A DNA stretch of 64,000 bases from Streptomyces griseus subsp. griseus (GCF_000720255.1 NZ_JOJE01000006.1:1-64000), one strand, 5' to 3'. Positions 28,943 to 37,043 are shown, numbered from the stretch's first letter. Program-made: numbers and translations. The notes: generated from the letters alone by a model not told the origin.

Positions 28943-30133
28943 TCAGGAGGAGACCAGGCCGGACCCGGCCACCTCGGCAAAGGGTGTGCGGGCGGCGACC
29001 GCCTGGCGCAGCGCGGCGAGTTGGCGTGGAGCGTTGACGCACACGGCGCCGCTCAGGAGTCCTCGGCGGCCGTAGACCGCGACGAGGGTGGTGTCGTTCT
29101 CGGTGAGGATCTCGACGTCGTCCGCTGCCCCCGGCCGGCCGACGCAGCGCAGCTTCGCGTCGAACTGGTCGGTCCAGAAGAAGGGGACGGACTCGAAGGG
29201 GCGTCGCTCGCCGAGCAGGGTCGCGGCGGCGTGACGGCCCTGCTCGACGGCGTTGGTCCAGTGCTCGACGCGCATCGACTCGTCGAATGTCCGGTTGTGC
29301 CATCGGACCACGTCCCCGGCGGCCACGACGTCGGGGACACTGGTCGCGAGGTCCGGTTCGCAGAGGATTCCGTCTCCGACCGAGACCTCGGATCCGTCCA
29401 GCCAGGACGTGGCGGGTGCGGCTCCGACGGCGACGAGCAGGGCGTCGGCTGCGAGGGTCTCGCCGTCGGCCAGCCGGACCAGGGTTCGAGGGCCCTGCTC
29501 CTCGATCTGTGCGACACCCGTGGCACACAGGATCCGGACCCCGTGTTCCTCGTGCCGACGCCGGAACCAGTCGCCCACCTCGGGGCCGAAGGCCCGGTGC
29601 ATCGGCGACGCGGCGATGTCCACGACCGTCACGTCGAGCCCCAGTCCTCGCGCGGTGGCAGCTGCCTCCAATCCGATGAAGCCCGCGCCGATCACGACGA
29701 GATGGCCCGAGTTCCGCAGGGCACGGAACAGCCGTTCGGCGTCATCGACGCCGCGGAGCTCGTGGGCACGGGTGATCCCGGCCGTCAGGGCGGATCTGCG
29801 CGAGGACGAGCCGGTGGCGATGACCAGGCCGTCGTAGGCGATCGTCGTCCCGTCGTCCAGTACGACGACTCGACCGCGGGGGTCGAGGCCCGAGGCGGCA
29901 TGTCCGAGGCGGAGGGTGACGCCGTGCTCCGTGTACCAGCCGGGGGGCCGCAACGCCAGTTGCTCATGGTCGATTCCGTCGGCCAGCGCCTCCTTGGACA
30001 GCGGCGGTCTGGTGTACGGAAGGTGCGGCTCGGCGCCTACGAGGACAAGGTCGCCGGAGAAGCCGCGTTCCCTGATCTCCTCCAGCGCGTTGACGCCGGC
30101 CAGCGAACCGCCGACCACCACGATGCGCTTCAC
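28943..30133 (-). CDS. Ferredoxin reductase of the dioxygenase system
   Basis: 396 residues, GTG start overlapping the ferredoxin stop (GTGA). It has two dinucleotide-binding motifs, VVVGGSLAGVNA (FAD, about 5) and VVIGAGFIGLEAA (NADH, about 147), plus TRPPLSK and the FAD-binding VVAAGDVV (about 275). This is the rubredoxin/putidaredoxin reductase type. It should pass electrons from NADH to the ferredoxin encoded next to it and then to the Rieske oxygenase. A degenerate relative lies at 32456-32815 on the other strand. Confidence 0.92.
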   Translation of the reverse strand: MKRIVVVGGSLAGVNALEEIRERGFSGDLVLVGAEPHLPYTRPPLSKEALADGIDHEQLALRPPGWYTEHGVTLRLGHAASGLDPRGRVVVLDDGTTIAYDGLVIATGSSSRRSALTAGITRAHELRGVDDAERLFRALRNSGHLVVIGAGFIGLEAAATARGLGLDVTVVDIAASPMHRAFGPEVGDWFRRRHEEHGVRILCATGVAQIEEQGPRTLVRLADGETLAADALLVAVGAAPATSWLDGSEVSVGDGILCEPDLATSVPDVVAAGDVVRWHNRTFDESMRVEHWTNAVEQGRHAAATLLGERRPFESVPFFWTDQFDAKLRCVGRPGAADDVEILTENDTTLVAVYGRRGLLSGAVCVNAPRQLAALRQAVAARTPFAEVAGSGLVSS

Positions 30134-30339
30134 GGGTTCAGCTCCTCGACGCGTATGGCCTGGGCCGGGCAGCAGCGGGCGGACGCCTCGGCCTTGGCTC
30201 GCAGGGCGTCGCCGGGGTCGCTCAGGCGTAGGACCGCTCTGTTGTCGTCCTCGTCGAAGTCCCAGATCTCGGGGGCTTCGATGAGGCAGTTGGCGTACCC
30301 CTGGCACTTGGCCGGTTCGAAGATCACCTGGACGGACAT
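30130..30339 (-). CDS. [3Fe-4S]/[4Fe-4S]-type ferredoxin
   Basis: 69 residues from the ATG at 30339 with AGGAAGAG upstream; the in-frame start at 30366 adds nine unrelated residues. It has Cys in AKCQGYANC and CCPAQAI, acidic middle EIWDFDEDDN and closing VEEL. The pattern C-x5-C ... C-P is that of actinobacterial single-cluster ferredoxins. Most ring-hydroxylating dioxygenases use a Rieske or plant-type ferredoxin; this kind is known from the phenanthrene dioxygenase of Nocardioides (PhdC). It carries electrons from the reductase to the oxygenase. Confidence 0.9.
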   Translation of the reverse strand: MSVQVIFEPAKCQGYANCLIEAPEIWDFDEDDNRAVLRLSDPGDALRAKAEASARCCPAQAIRVEELNP

Positions 30340-30397
30340 GACACTCTTCCTGTTCACGCGGGGCACGTTCCGCTGATGGCCCCAGTCGGAGATTGCT

Positions 30398-31597
30398 CTA
30401 GTGACCGGTGGCGGCGAGGTGTGGCATGGCCGGCTCGACGTGCACGAGGCGCGCCGCCCTGGGGGTGTTGCGGCTGGTCAGGTTGCGCAGGACACCGGCG
30501 GTGATCACGGCGGTGATACCGGGGATGTCCCCGATGGCCAGTGCTCCGAGCGCGTCGTCGGCCGTCGATCCCCAGGGCGCGTCCATCACGACGATGTCCG
30601 CGGCCGCCCCGGCGGCGACGAAGCCGGCGGGCAGGCTCCAGGTGCGGGCGTTGTTCCCGGTGGCGGCAGCCCACACCTGGGCCGGGTCGATACCGGACAG
30701 GGAGGAGAGCTCCGCGACCGTCTTGATGACGCCCAGCGGCATCACCCCGGTGCCGGTCGGGGTGTCCGAGCCGATCACCACACGGTCGAAGCGGTCCTCC
30801 GCGTGGCATTTCTCGATGATCCGGACCGCGGACCGGAGATTTCCGGCCTGCACCAGCTGCAGGGCCATCCCGGTCTGCTCGATGATCGTGTCCACGCCCG
30901 CAGCCGGCAGCGACGTGGGGCCGCCGTTGATGTGTCCGCACACGTCGGGCGCGAGGTGGAGCAGGTGTGCCGGGGTGATCGGCTTGCTGCCGGGGATACT
31001 GGCACCGCCGGAGTGGCACATGACCGTGATGCCGTGCTTCTGCGCGGAGCGGACCTGGTCGTATCCGTCGGCCGGATCCTCGTAGAGCCCGAACCCGAAC
31101 TTGGCGAGGCGGACACCGGCGGCCTGGAGGTCCGTGAAGTCCTGGTCGGTCAGGCACGGTTCCAAGACGACGGACCCTGCGTGCACGGTCATGCCCCCTG
31201 GGCTGAAGCCCGCGAAGCAGGACCTGGCGGCGATGGCCAGCGCCTTGACGCCTGCGGCGTCGTGCGGTCGTCCGGGGGCGTGGATCTCGCCGGGCGAAAC
31301 CACGCTGGTGATGCCGCCGTGCACGTAACTGGCCAGGAAGTCGACGGTCTTCTGACGAGGTGTGTAGTCCCCCAGTACGACGTGACAGTGCGAGTCGATC
31401 AGCCCTGGGGCGATCGTCGCGCCCTGGGCGTCGACGACGACCTCGCTGGCCTCCACCTGTGCGGCCAGTTCCGCCCTCCGGCCGACCGCTGTGATCGAGC
31501 CGTCGACGGCGATCACGGTGTCGGCGTCCTCGATGACGGGTTGCCGGTGGTCGCCGGACAGGATCGTGCCCGCGCCGGTGACGGCGATGCTGTTCAC
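30398..31597 (-). CDS. Amidohydrolase, enamidase-like
   Basis: 399 residues. The binuclear metal site of the amidohydrolase superfamily is complete: His70 and His72 (DSHCHV), Lys166 (LAKFGFG, probably carboxylated), His195 (MCHSGG), His222 (GHINGG) and Asp278 (IGSDTPTGTG). The stretches GDYTPRQKTVDFLAS, APGRPHDAAGVKALAI and GDIPGITAVI closely recall enamidase (Ena) of the Eubacterium barkeri nicotinate pathway, which opens the cyclic enamide 6-oxo-tetrahydronicotinate; that comparison is from memory. It is the second gene of the operon, overlapping the PF06684-type gene (ATGA). It suggests that the pathway handles a lactam or N-heterocycle. Confidence 0.82.
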   Translation of the reverse strand: MNSIAVTGAGTILSGDHRQPVIEDADTVIAVDGSITAVGRRAELAAQVEASEVVVDAQGATIAPGLIDSHCHVVLGDYTPRQKTVDFLASYVHGGITSVVSPGEIHAPGRPHDAAGVKALAIAARSCFAGFSPGGMTVHAGSVVLEPCLTDQDFTDLQAAGVRLAKFGFGLYEDPADGYDQVRSAQKHGITVMCHSGGASIPGSKPITPAHLLHLAPDVCGHINGGPTSLPAAGVDTIIEQTGMALQLVQAGNLRSAVRIIEKCHAEDRFDRVVIGSDTPTGTGVMPLGVIKTVAELSSLSGIDPAQVWAAATGNNARTWSLPAGFVAAGAAADIVVMDAPWGSTADDALGALAIGDIPGITAVITAGVLRNLTSRNTPRAARLVHVEPAMPHLAATGH

Positions 31598-32187
31598 GAC
31601 GTCGCCTTGGAAGTGTCCGTGGCGTTCGCCTCTGCGGCGGTCATTCCACCCACCCGGGCGTTGATCCGGCCCCGGTTGGCGACCGCCGCGATGATGACCA
31701 GTTCATCGGGGTGGGGGGCGTCAGGGAGGTGCACGGTGATCGCGTCGTAGTGGCTGCGGACCCAGATCTCGTCCTTGAAGGCGAGGGGTACGTCGATGGT
31801 CGTGCCGGCGGCCCCCGCCTTGGTGACGGACGTGATCCACGCCTTGCCGCCGCCGATCGCGTCGCGCAGGGCGTTGCCGAAGGTGGAGGTGAGTGCGGCG
31901 TTGATGTGCTCCTGCTCGCCGTCGGTGCCGACGACGCCCGCCTTGCCGTAGCTCTGCGGTGCCTGGCCGAGCAGACGCACGGCCTCTTCACCGAGTCGGG
32001 TGCCGATCTCCTGGGACGCTTCTATGAGCTCGGAGAGATCGGCGACGTAACCGCGACCGGCGAACGGGTTGGTGACCACGGCGCAGACCGCGATCTTCTT
32101 CAGCGGCCCCTGGCCGTCCGTCCGTCCGGCGGCGAGATGGGTTTCCTCTATCTGGGCGAAGGTCCTACGGACGACCAGACCACTCAC
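31594..32187 (-). CDS. PF06684-type protein (amino acid synthesis family, DUF1185)
   Basis: About 197 residues. The GTG at 32187 follows GGAGG with 8-nt spacing, better than the ATG at 32202 that lies over that site. Family hallmarks: VVTNPFAGRGYVADLSELIE, SYGKAGVVGTDGEQEH, GGGKAWITS, IDVPLAFKDEIWVRSHYD and a closing RVGG. No biochemical function is firmly assigned to the family. It is the first gene of the aromatic operon and is translationally coupled to the enamidase-like gene, so a role in the same hydrolytic or isomerisation step is likely. Confidence 0.8.
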   Translation of the reverse strand: MSGLVVRRTFAQIEETHLAAGRTDGQGPLKKIAVCAVVTNPFAGRGYVADLSELIEASQEIGTRLGEEAVRLLGQAPQSYGKAGVVGTDGEQEHINAALTSTFGNALRDAIGGGKAWITSVTKAGAAGTTIDVPLAFKDEIWVRSHYDAITVHLPDAPHPDELVIIAAVANRGRINARVGGMTAAEANATDTSKATS

Positions 32188-32455
32188 GGCACTTTCCTCC
32201 ATTGCGGCTCTGCCTGCAGATGCTGCAGCGATGGCAAAAACACTAGGAAAGCTGCTGCCGCCACACAGTCCCCGTTCGGGTGTATTGGGCCTGCCCGGGG
32301 CCGGGGCCGGGGCCGGGACCGAGTACGGCCGAGATTCAGGAGTACTCCGTGGTCGCCCTGAAGGCGGGACTTCCCGTCGCCGCGACGGCCACCCAGGGTG
32401 AAAGGGAAACTGCTGGACATGGAAATTCGTTGGTCGTGCGCGTGGACGACTGCGG
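32188..32455. promoter_or_regulatory. Aromatic operon upstream region with GAGTAC/GTACTC sites
   Basis: This gap lies upstream of the 12-gene operon. GAGTAC at 32321-32326 and the perfect palindrome GGAGTACTCC at 32339-32348 form sites like those in the 14914-14939 region. A run of three GGGGCC units lies next to them (about 32297-32318). No clear -10/-35 pair was recognised on the minus strand. Confidence 0.45.
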
Positions 32456-32815
32456 TAGCACATCTGCTACCTGCGGACGGCCGATGACGCAGCGGCGCTG
32501 CGGGAACGCCTGCGAGCCGCGTCTCGTGTCGCGGTGATCGGCGGCGACTTCGCCGCGCTCGAGGTGACTGCCACGGCGACCGAGATCGGAGTGCTCACGA
32601 CGGTCATCGAGGTGGCGCCGGTGCCGATGGCGCGGGTCCTCGGGGACGAGGTGGGCAAGTGGTTCCGGCGTCTGCACGAGCATCATGGTGTGGTGATGGT
32701 CTGTGGGGGGCTTGCCACGGGCGTCGACCGCGTTGGTGAGGAGTACGTCGTCTCGGTGCCCGGTCGCGAGTCGGTCCGTGCCGACCTAGACCCCCGAATT
32801 GCCCCGTGCGGGTGA
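32456..32815 (+). pseudogene. Internal fragment of a ferredoxin reductase gene
   Basis: After an in-frame stop near 32455 the frame encodes YLRTADDAAALRERLRAASR, then VAVIGGDFAALEVTA and EVGKWFRRLHEHHGVVMVCG. This matches the NADH-binding half of rubredoxin-reductase-like flavoproteins, such as the 28943-30133 gene product. FAD-binding N- and C-terminal parts are missing. It is a dead fragment of about 120 codons next to the operon promoter. Confidence 0.75.
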
Positions 32816-32850
32816 CACAGAACTGCCCGCTTCGCAGGAACTATCAACAT

Positions 32851-33675
32851 ATGCTGAAAGAGACTTCCTCTACGACAACCGAAGTTGTCGACGGAATCGC
32901 GCTGACCCAGGTCGAACCGGATGGCGGAGCCACCCACGCCAACCCGATCGTCTTCGTCCACGGTGGGTGCCACGGCGCGTGGTGCTTTGCCGAATGGCAG
33001 GGTTGGTTCGCCGCGCGCGGCTGGCGCAATGTCGCATTGGACTGGCGCTCACACGGCTCCTCGGCACCCATGGAGCAGCAGCAGTGGCTCAAGCGTCCCA
33101 TCACTGCAGTCGCCGAAGACGTCGAAGTCGCGGTCGCGCGCCTGGCTGAGACGACCGACGCTGCACCGATCGTCGTCGGACAGAGCATGGGGGGACTCGC
33201 CACCTTGACCTACGCCGCCACCACTGGTCGAGACTTGGCTGCGATCGCGCTCATGGCACCGGTGTTGCCAGGGCGTTTCGCTCCAGAACCGGTGGATCTC
33301 GCGATCGACATGGACCAGCCATGGGGGCCGCCGCCGCTGGAAGTCGCCCGCGAACTGTTCTGGCCGCGCGTCAACCAGGATGTCGCGAAGACGTACTACG
33401 CGCGGCTCCAACCGGAGTCGCCGACGGCCGTCTGGCAGGCTACACGCTGGACTGCTGAGGTCGACGTCGCTGCGGTCCGGGCGCCGTCACTCGTAGTCGC
33501 CGCCGGCGACGACGTTCTTGCGCCGGCCGACCACGTTCGTGCCCTCGGCCGCGTCCTCGGGGCGTACGAGATCTATCGCGAGGACGCTGGTCATTGTCTG
33601 TCGCTCGACCCGGTCTGGAAGGAAGTCGCCGAGCAGACCGAAGCCTGGCTTCTCAACGTCATCACAGGACCGTAG
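32851..33675 (+). CDS. Alpha/beta hydrolase, paralogue of the 12982-13818 gene product
   Basis: About 274 residues from the ATG at 32851; a GTG at 32806 is in frame but overlaps the reductase fragment. Oxyanion motif FVHGGCHGAWCF (about 35), nucleophile GQSMGG (Ser about 112), cap motif WGPPPLEVARELFW and catalytic His in EDAGHCLSL. It shares motif order and cap sequence with the hydrolase at the left end of the island. It runs opposite to the aromatic operon from the far side of its promoter region. The substrate is unknown; ester or cyanohydrin chemistry would fit the subgroup. Confidence 0.8.
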   Translation: MLKETSSTTTEVVDGIALTQVEPDGGATHANPIVFVHGGCHGAWCFAEWQGWFAARGWRNVALDWRSHGSSAPMEQQQWLKRPITAVAEDVEVAVARLAETTDAAPIVVGQSMGGLATLTYAATTGRDLAAIALMAPVLPGRFAPEPVDLAIDMDQPWGPPPLEVARELFWPRVNQDVAKTYYARLQPESPTAVWQATRWTAEVDVAAVRAPSLVVAAGDDVLAPADHVRALGRVLGAYEIYREDAGHCLSLDPVWKEVAEQTEAWLLNVITGP

Positions 33676-33681
33676 CTGTAG

Positions 33682-33864
33682 CTCCGGCCCGTACAAGCGG
33701 TGGCATGGGAACCCCGCCGCCTGCGGCTCCGCCTGTTCAGCCCGGCCGGCCACCTCGTCACCACCGGCTGCCGTCAGATCCTCCGCCTCGCCCGCCACTG
33801 GCACTGGGCTCATGTCGTCACCAGCGCCCGCGAACGGCTCGATCAACTACCCAACCCATTCTGA
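33682..33864 (+). pseudogene. IS1380-type transposase, C-terminal remnant
   Basis: About 60 codons after an in-frame stop: PVQAVAWEPRRLRLRLFS, then GHLVTTGCRQILRLARHWHW and a stop at 33864. This matches the C-terminal end of IS1380-family transposases. Nothing of the DDE core remains nearby. It starts only a few bases after the hydrolase gene. Confidence 0.65.
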
Positions 33865-34712
33865 CCAGTAGCTTTCCCGTCCCTGCGAGCCGTACCACCG
33901 TCATGACGTGCAAGGGTGTTCGGGTGCGGCGTAAGAGCGTCGTCGTTCGGCTGGCACTCGGCGTTGACCGCGTCGGCGATTTCACGCAGTCGGCGGGCGT
34001 AGGGGGAGTGATCAGGCACGAGAGCTGCTCCGGGCGGTCCAGCCAGGCGGATGGCCACCCGTCCCATTGGGCCAATGGAATAGTCGGCGCGAGGGGCGGC
34101 CGCACCCCGGCGTGGGGCCGCCGCCCCTCGTGCACTGAAGTCAGGCTCAGAACCCGCGGGCGGTGAGCCATTCATCCCGTGCGACCGAGACGATGTCGCC
34201 GATGGGACAGGTGATCGAGTTCGTTGTCCAGCGCGAAGCGCTTGATCCGCTTCTTGAGCTACAGGGCAGCGGGAACCGATGAGTCGAGACTCTCGCGCGA
34301 TGATGCGCCGCTTGAGTACGACAGCGGTCTCAGGAATGTTCTTGGGATGGCCGGATCCCTGAGCCCACGGTGTTCCCTCGCTGGGCGCTGCCTGCGATCG
34401 TGCGTCCTGTTCCTGGTGAGGCGCAGGAGAGGACGGCTCAGCCTGCCGGCCGCCAGGATCCCACCGACGCCGGCGGCGAAGCCCGCTGGGAGAACGGTCG
34501 CGTCGCGTGCGTCGAAGGACGAGGCGCCGTCGGCCAGCGTTGTCGATCCTCCGCACGGCAGCCTTATGGCGACAGCCCGCCCGCCAGCACGGTGACCGGG
34601 ATCAGCGTCTCGCGGTTGCGGGCGGCGTCCAGGACGCGCAGGGGGTTCCGGCCAGGCGCGGCAGGGCGTAGGTGCGGCGGCAGTCCAGCACCTCTCCTGC
34701 TGACATGCGCTG
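33865..34712. other. Scrambled region without an intact gene
   Basis: Open frames on both strands lack family motifs. A short minus-strand piece near 34000 (SPYARRLREIADAVNAE) looks coding but has no context. The block lies between a transposase tail and a split lectin-glycosidase remnant and is best read as junction-rich decayed DNA. Confidence 0.5.
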
Positions 34713-34855
34713 CGGTCGGACAGCCGCAGGTGATAGGCGTTGAGCCCGCCGTTGTTGGTCTTCTGGGTGCCGACCCGGCCGAGGATCTCCGCGGCGCCGC
34801 CGCTCTTCTCCAGCAGCACGTCGGAGCTGACGGTGTAGTTGCTCCAGGGGAGGCG
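34713..34855 (-). pseudogene. Inverted fragment of a lectin-bearing glycosidase gene
   Basis: The minus strand encodes LPWSNYTVSSDVLLEKSG, then GRVGTQKTNNGGLNAYHLRL. In galactosylceramidase-like secreted proteins this piece directly precedes the GAWSLLKTN segment that is encoded on the plus strand from 34880. The two neighbouring parts of one domain are therefore in opposite orientation here. Confidence 0.6.
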
Positions 34856-34879
34856 GGCGCTCGGCGAGCCAGGACCGCC

Positions 34880-35510
34880 ACCGGCGCCTGGTCGCTGCTG
34901 AAGACGAACACCTCCTGGACGTGGACGACCCTGGCGAGCGGCACGGTGATCGCGCCCGGCACGAACACCTGGCACAAGATGACCCTGTCCTTCCAGGGCA
35001 GTACCCTCACCGCCAAGATCGACGGCACCACCGTCGGCATGGTGACCGACACCAGCTACGGCGGCGGCCTGGTCGTTCTCGGCACCGCCGGCTACTACCC
35101 CGTCCAGTACTCCAACCTGTCCATCACCCCCGGTACAGTGCCCGACCTCTCCGGCACCTACAAGATCGTCGGCGTCCAGAGCGGCAAGGTACTGGAAGCG
35201 ATCGGGGCCGCCACCGCCAACGGCACCCTGATCGACCAGTGGACCTACAGCGGAGGCACCCACCAGCAGTGGAAGCTGACCTGCAACAGCGCCGGCTACT
35301 ACACCATCACCGGCGTCGGCAGCGGTAAGGCCCTCGACATCGACCACGCCACCACCTGGCCCGGCACACAACTCCAGCTGTGGACCCCCACCGGCAGCCC
35401 GAACCAGCAGTGGAAGATCGCCGCGACCGACAACGGCAACTACACCAAGAAGTCCCGCCTGGACGGCTACCGGGTCGACGTCCTGGGCAACTCCACCGAG
35501 GGACCTGCCC
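34880..35510 (+). pseudogene. C-terminal remnant of secreted glycosidase with ricin-type lectin domain
   Basis: The frame encodes the end of a beta-sandwich domain (TGAWSLLKTNTSWTWTTLAS, then KIDGTTVGMVTDTSYGGG) followed by a ricin B-like lectin domain with repeats GKVLEAIGAATANG, QWTYSGGTHQQWKL, KALDIDHATT and SPNQQWKIA. The domain order is that of galactosylceramidase-type (GH59-like) extracellular enzymes. The catalytic part is absent, and the upstream neighbour piece is inverted. There is no start codon or signal peptide. Confidence 0.7.
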
Positions 35511-35819
35511 GGTGGGTGTGGTGGGGCACCGTGGGGTCGTCTCGTAAGGACGTGGACACTCCCAGGCCCGCTAAAACCACGGGTGGTGTCCGGAATCGAC
35601 CTCGAATCGGCGCCAAGCGAAGCCTCCAGGATTGCCGTCCTGGAGGCCTTCGATTGCCTGGCTCCTCAGCGGAGGCGGACGTCCCCAACGCGGCTCGACC
35701 GCGGTCGAAACGGTGCCCCGCCATAGTGGCCGGTGGGCGAATGCCCTCTTTGGGTGTCAATTGACCCTGAAATGTGACAACTCTCGCTGAAAGCCTCACG
35801 CGATCAGTCATCAGCGCCC

Positions 35820-35848
35820 TTGTCACGGGAACCATACCGATATATCGT
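35820..35848 (+). promoter_or_regulatory. padR promoter with overlapping palindrome
   Basis: TTGTCA (35820-35825) and TATCGT (35843-35848) are 17 bp apart. The perfect palindrome CGATATATCG (35838-35847) covers the -10. AT-rich palindromes of this kind are bound by PadR repressors, so autoregulation is likely. Confidence 0.6.
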
Positions 35849-35889
35849 TGAGCCATCGCGACAGATCAAGATGGAATGGAGTGATGGCG

Positions 35890-36531
35890 ATGCACAGCCA
35901 TGGATTCGAGCGTGGACATGGACGTGGGCACGGAGAAGGCGGGCCCTCACGGCGTGGCTGGGGTGGCTTCGAAGGGCGTCGTGCCGCCTTCGGGCCCTTC
36001 GGGCCGGGCGGTGCCGGGCCCTTCGGTCCCGGAGGGCCCGGGTTCGGGCCCGGCCCCTGGGGTGGCCGGGGGCGTGGCGGACCCAGGGGGAGGGCGCGGC
36101 GCGGGGACGTACGGGCATCGATCCTGGCCCTGTTGAGGGACCGGCCCATGCACGGCTACGAGATGATCCAGGAGATCGCCGAGCGCAGTGGCGGGGCGTG
36201 GAAGCCCAGTCCCGGCTCGGTCTACCCCACCCTCCAACTGCTGGAGGACGAGGGGCTGATCGCCAGTGCGAGCGAGGGCGGCAAGAAGCTGTTCTCCCTC
36301 ACTGAGGCGGGCCGCGCGGCGGCCGACGAGGGTCCCGACGCGCCTTGGGAAGAGGCCGGGCGTGGCGTCGACTGGGAGGCCCTCGGTGAGATCCGGCAGG
36401 CCGGGTTCGGCCTGATGGAGGCCTTCGGTCAGGTCTGGAAGACCGGCAGCAAGGAGCAGCGCGACAAGGCGCTGGCCGTGATCAACGAAGCCCGCAAGAA
36501 GCTGTACCTGATCCTCGCCGACGAGGACTGA
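35890..36531 (+). CDS. PadR-family regulator with Gly/Phe/Pro-rich N-terminal tail
   Basis: About 213 residues. The ATG at 35890 has GGAG at 8-nt spacing; another ATG six bases earlier is too close to it. The first 70 residues are low complexity (GHGRGHGEGG, FGPFGPGGAGPFGPGG), probably disordered. The winged helix follows: VRASILALLRDRPMHGYEMI, PSPGSVYPTLQLLEDEGLI and KKLFSLTEAGRAAADE, then a dimerisation helix. PadR proteins usually repress neighbouring transporter or detoxification genes, but no obvious target lies beside it. The gene ends at a strong hairpin at 36551. Confidence 0.9.
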   Translation: MHSHGFERGHGRGHGEGGPSRRGWGGFEGRRAAFGPFGPGGAGPFGPGGPGFGPGPWGGRGRGGPRGRARRGDVRASILALLRDRPMHGYEMIQEIAERSGGAWKPSPGSVYPTLQLLEDEGLIASASEGGKKLFSLTEAGRAAADEGPDAPWEEAGRGVDWEALGEIRQAGFGLMEAFGQVWKTGSKEQRDKALAVINEARKKLYLILADED

Positions 36532-36550
36532 GCGCCTGGTGGTCATGACG

Positions 36551-36580
36551 GGCGCCCCGCGGAAACCTCCGCGGGGCGCC
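36551..36580. terminator. Hairpin terminator between convergent genes
   Basis: Perfect 13-bp stem GGCGCCCCGCGGA / TCCGCGGGGCGCC with a 4-nt loop. No long T-run follows, as is common in high-GC actinomycetes. It can serve both padR and the convergent SRPBCC gene. Confidence 0.8.
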
Positions 36581-36614
36581 TTCACGTGTCCGATCGAAAA
36601 GTGCGGCCGTGCTG

Positions 36615-37043
36615 TCAGGACACCAGTCCGCCCAGCTTGCGCAGCGACTCGTTGAGGGCCGCGGTCGCGGAGTCCTTCAGCTTGCCCGCCATGAGCGACA
36701 CGGCCGCTCCCGTGAACTCGCCGTCGATGCGCACCGTCGTGGCGTCGCCGTCGGGGGTCAGCGTGTAGCGCGTGGCGACGGTCACCGCCATCGGGCCCTT
36801 GCCCCGGATGGCGAGCACCCGGGCCGGCTCCAGTTCCTCCACGGTCCAGTCGACCTCGGCCGGGAACCCCATCAGCTTCATGTTCTCCTGGAAGGTCGCG
36901 CCCGTTTCGAGCGTCTCGGGGCCGCCCCGGGGGAAGCTGGTGTGCGTCGCGTTCCACTCCCCGTACGCCGGCCAGTCCGTGAGCTGCGTCCAGACCTTCT
37001 CGGCCGGTGCCCCGATGCGTGCCTCCGCGCTGACTTCGGCCAT
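36615..37043 (-). CDS. SRPBCC (START/polyketide-cyclase-like) family protein
   Basis: 142 residues. The fold is indicated by the start VSAEARIGAPAEKVWTQLTD, a Trp-rich WPAYGEWN, central VDWTVEELEPARVLAIRGKG and the final helix SATAALNESLRKLGGLV. These helix-grip proteins bind hydrophobic ligands or lipids; no catalytic residues can be named. It is convergent with padR and divergent from the Clp-N gene. The cellular role is unknown. Confidence 0.8.
   Translation of the reverse strand: MAEVSAEARIGAPAEKVWTQLTDWPAYGEWNATHTSFPRGGPETLETGATFQENMKLMGFPAEVDWTVEELEPARVLAIRGKGPMAVTVATRYTLTPDGDATTVRIDGEFTGAAVSLMAGKLKDSATAALNESLRKLGGLVS

Noticed and set aside
32297..32318. Three tandem GGGGCC units, first suspected to be a structured RNA or origin element.
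   Set aside because: Too short and simple; at this GC content such a run can arise by chance and no supporting structure was found.
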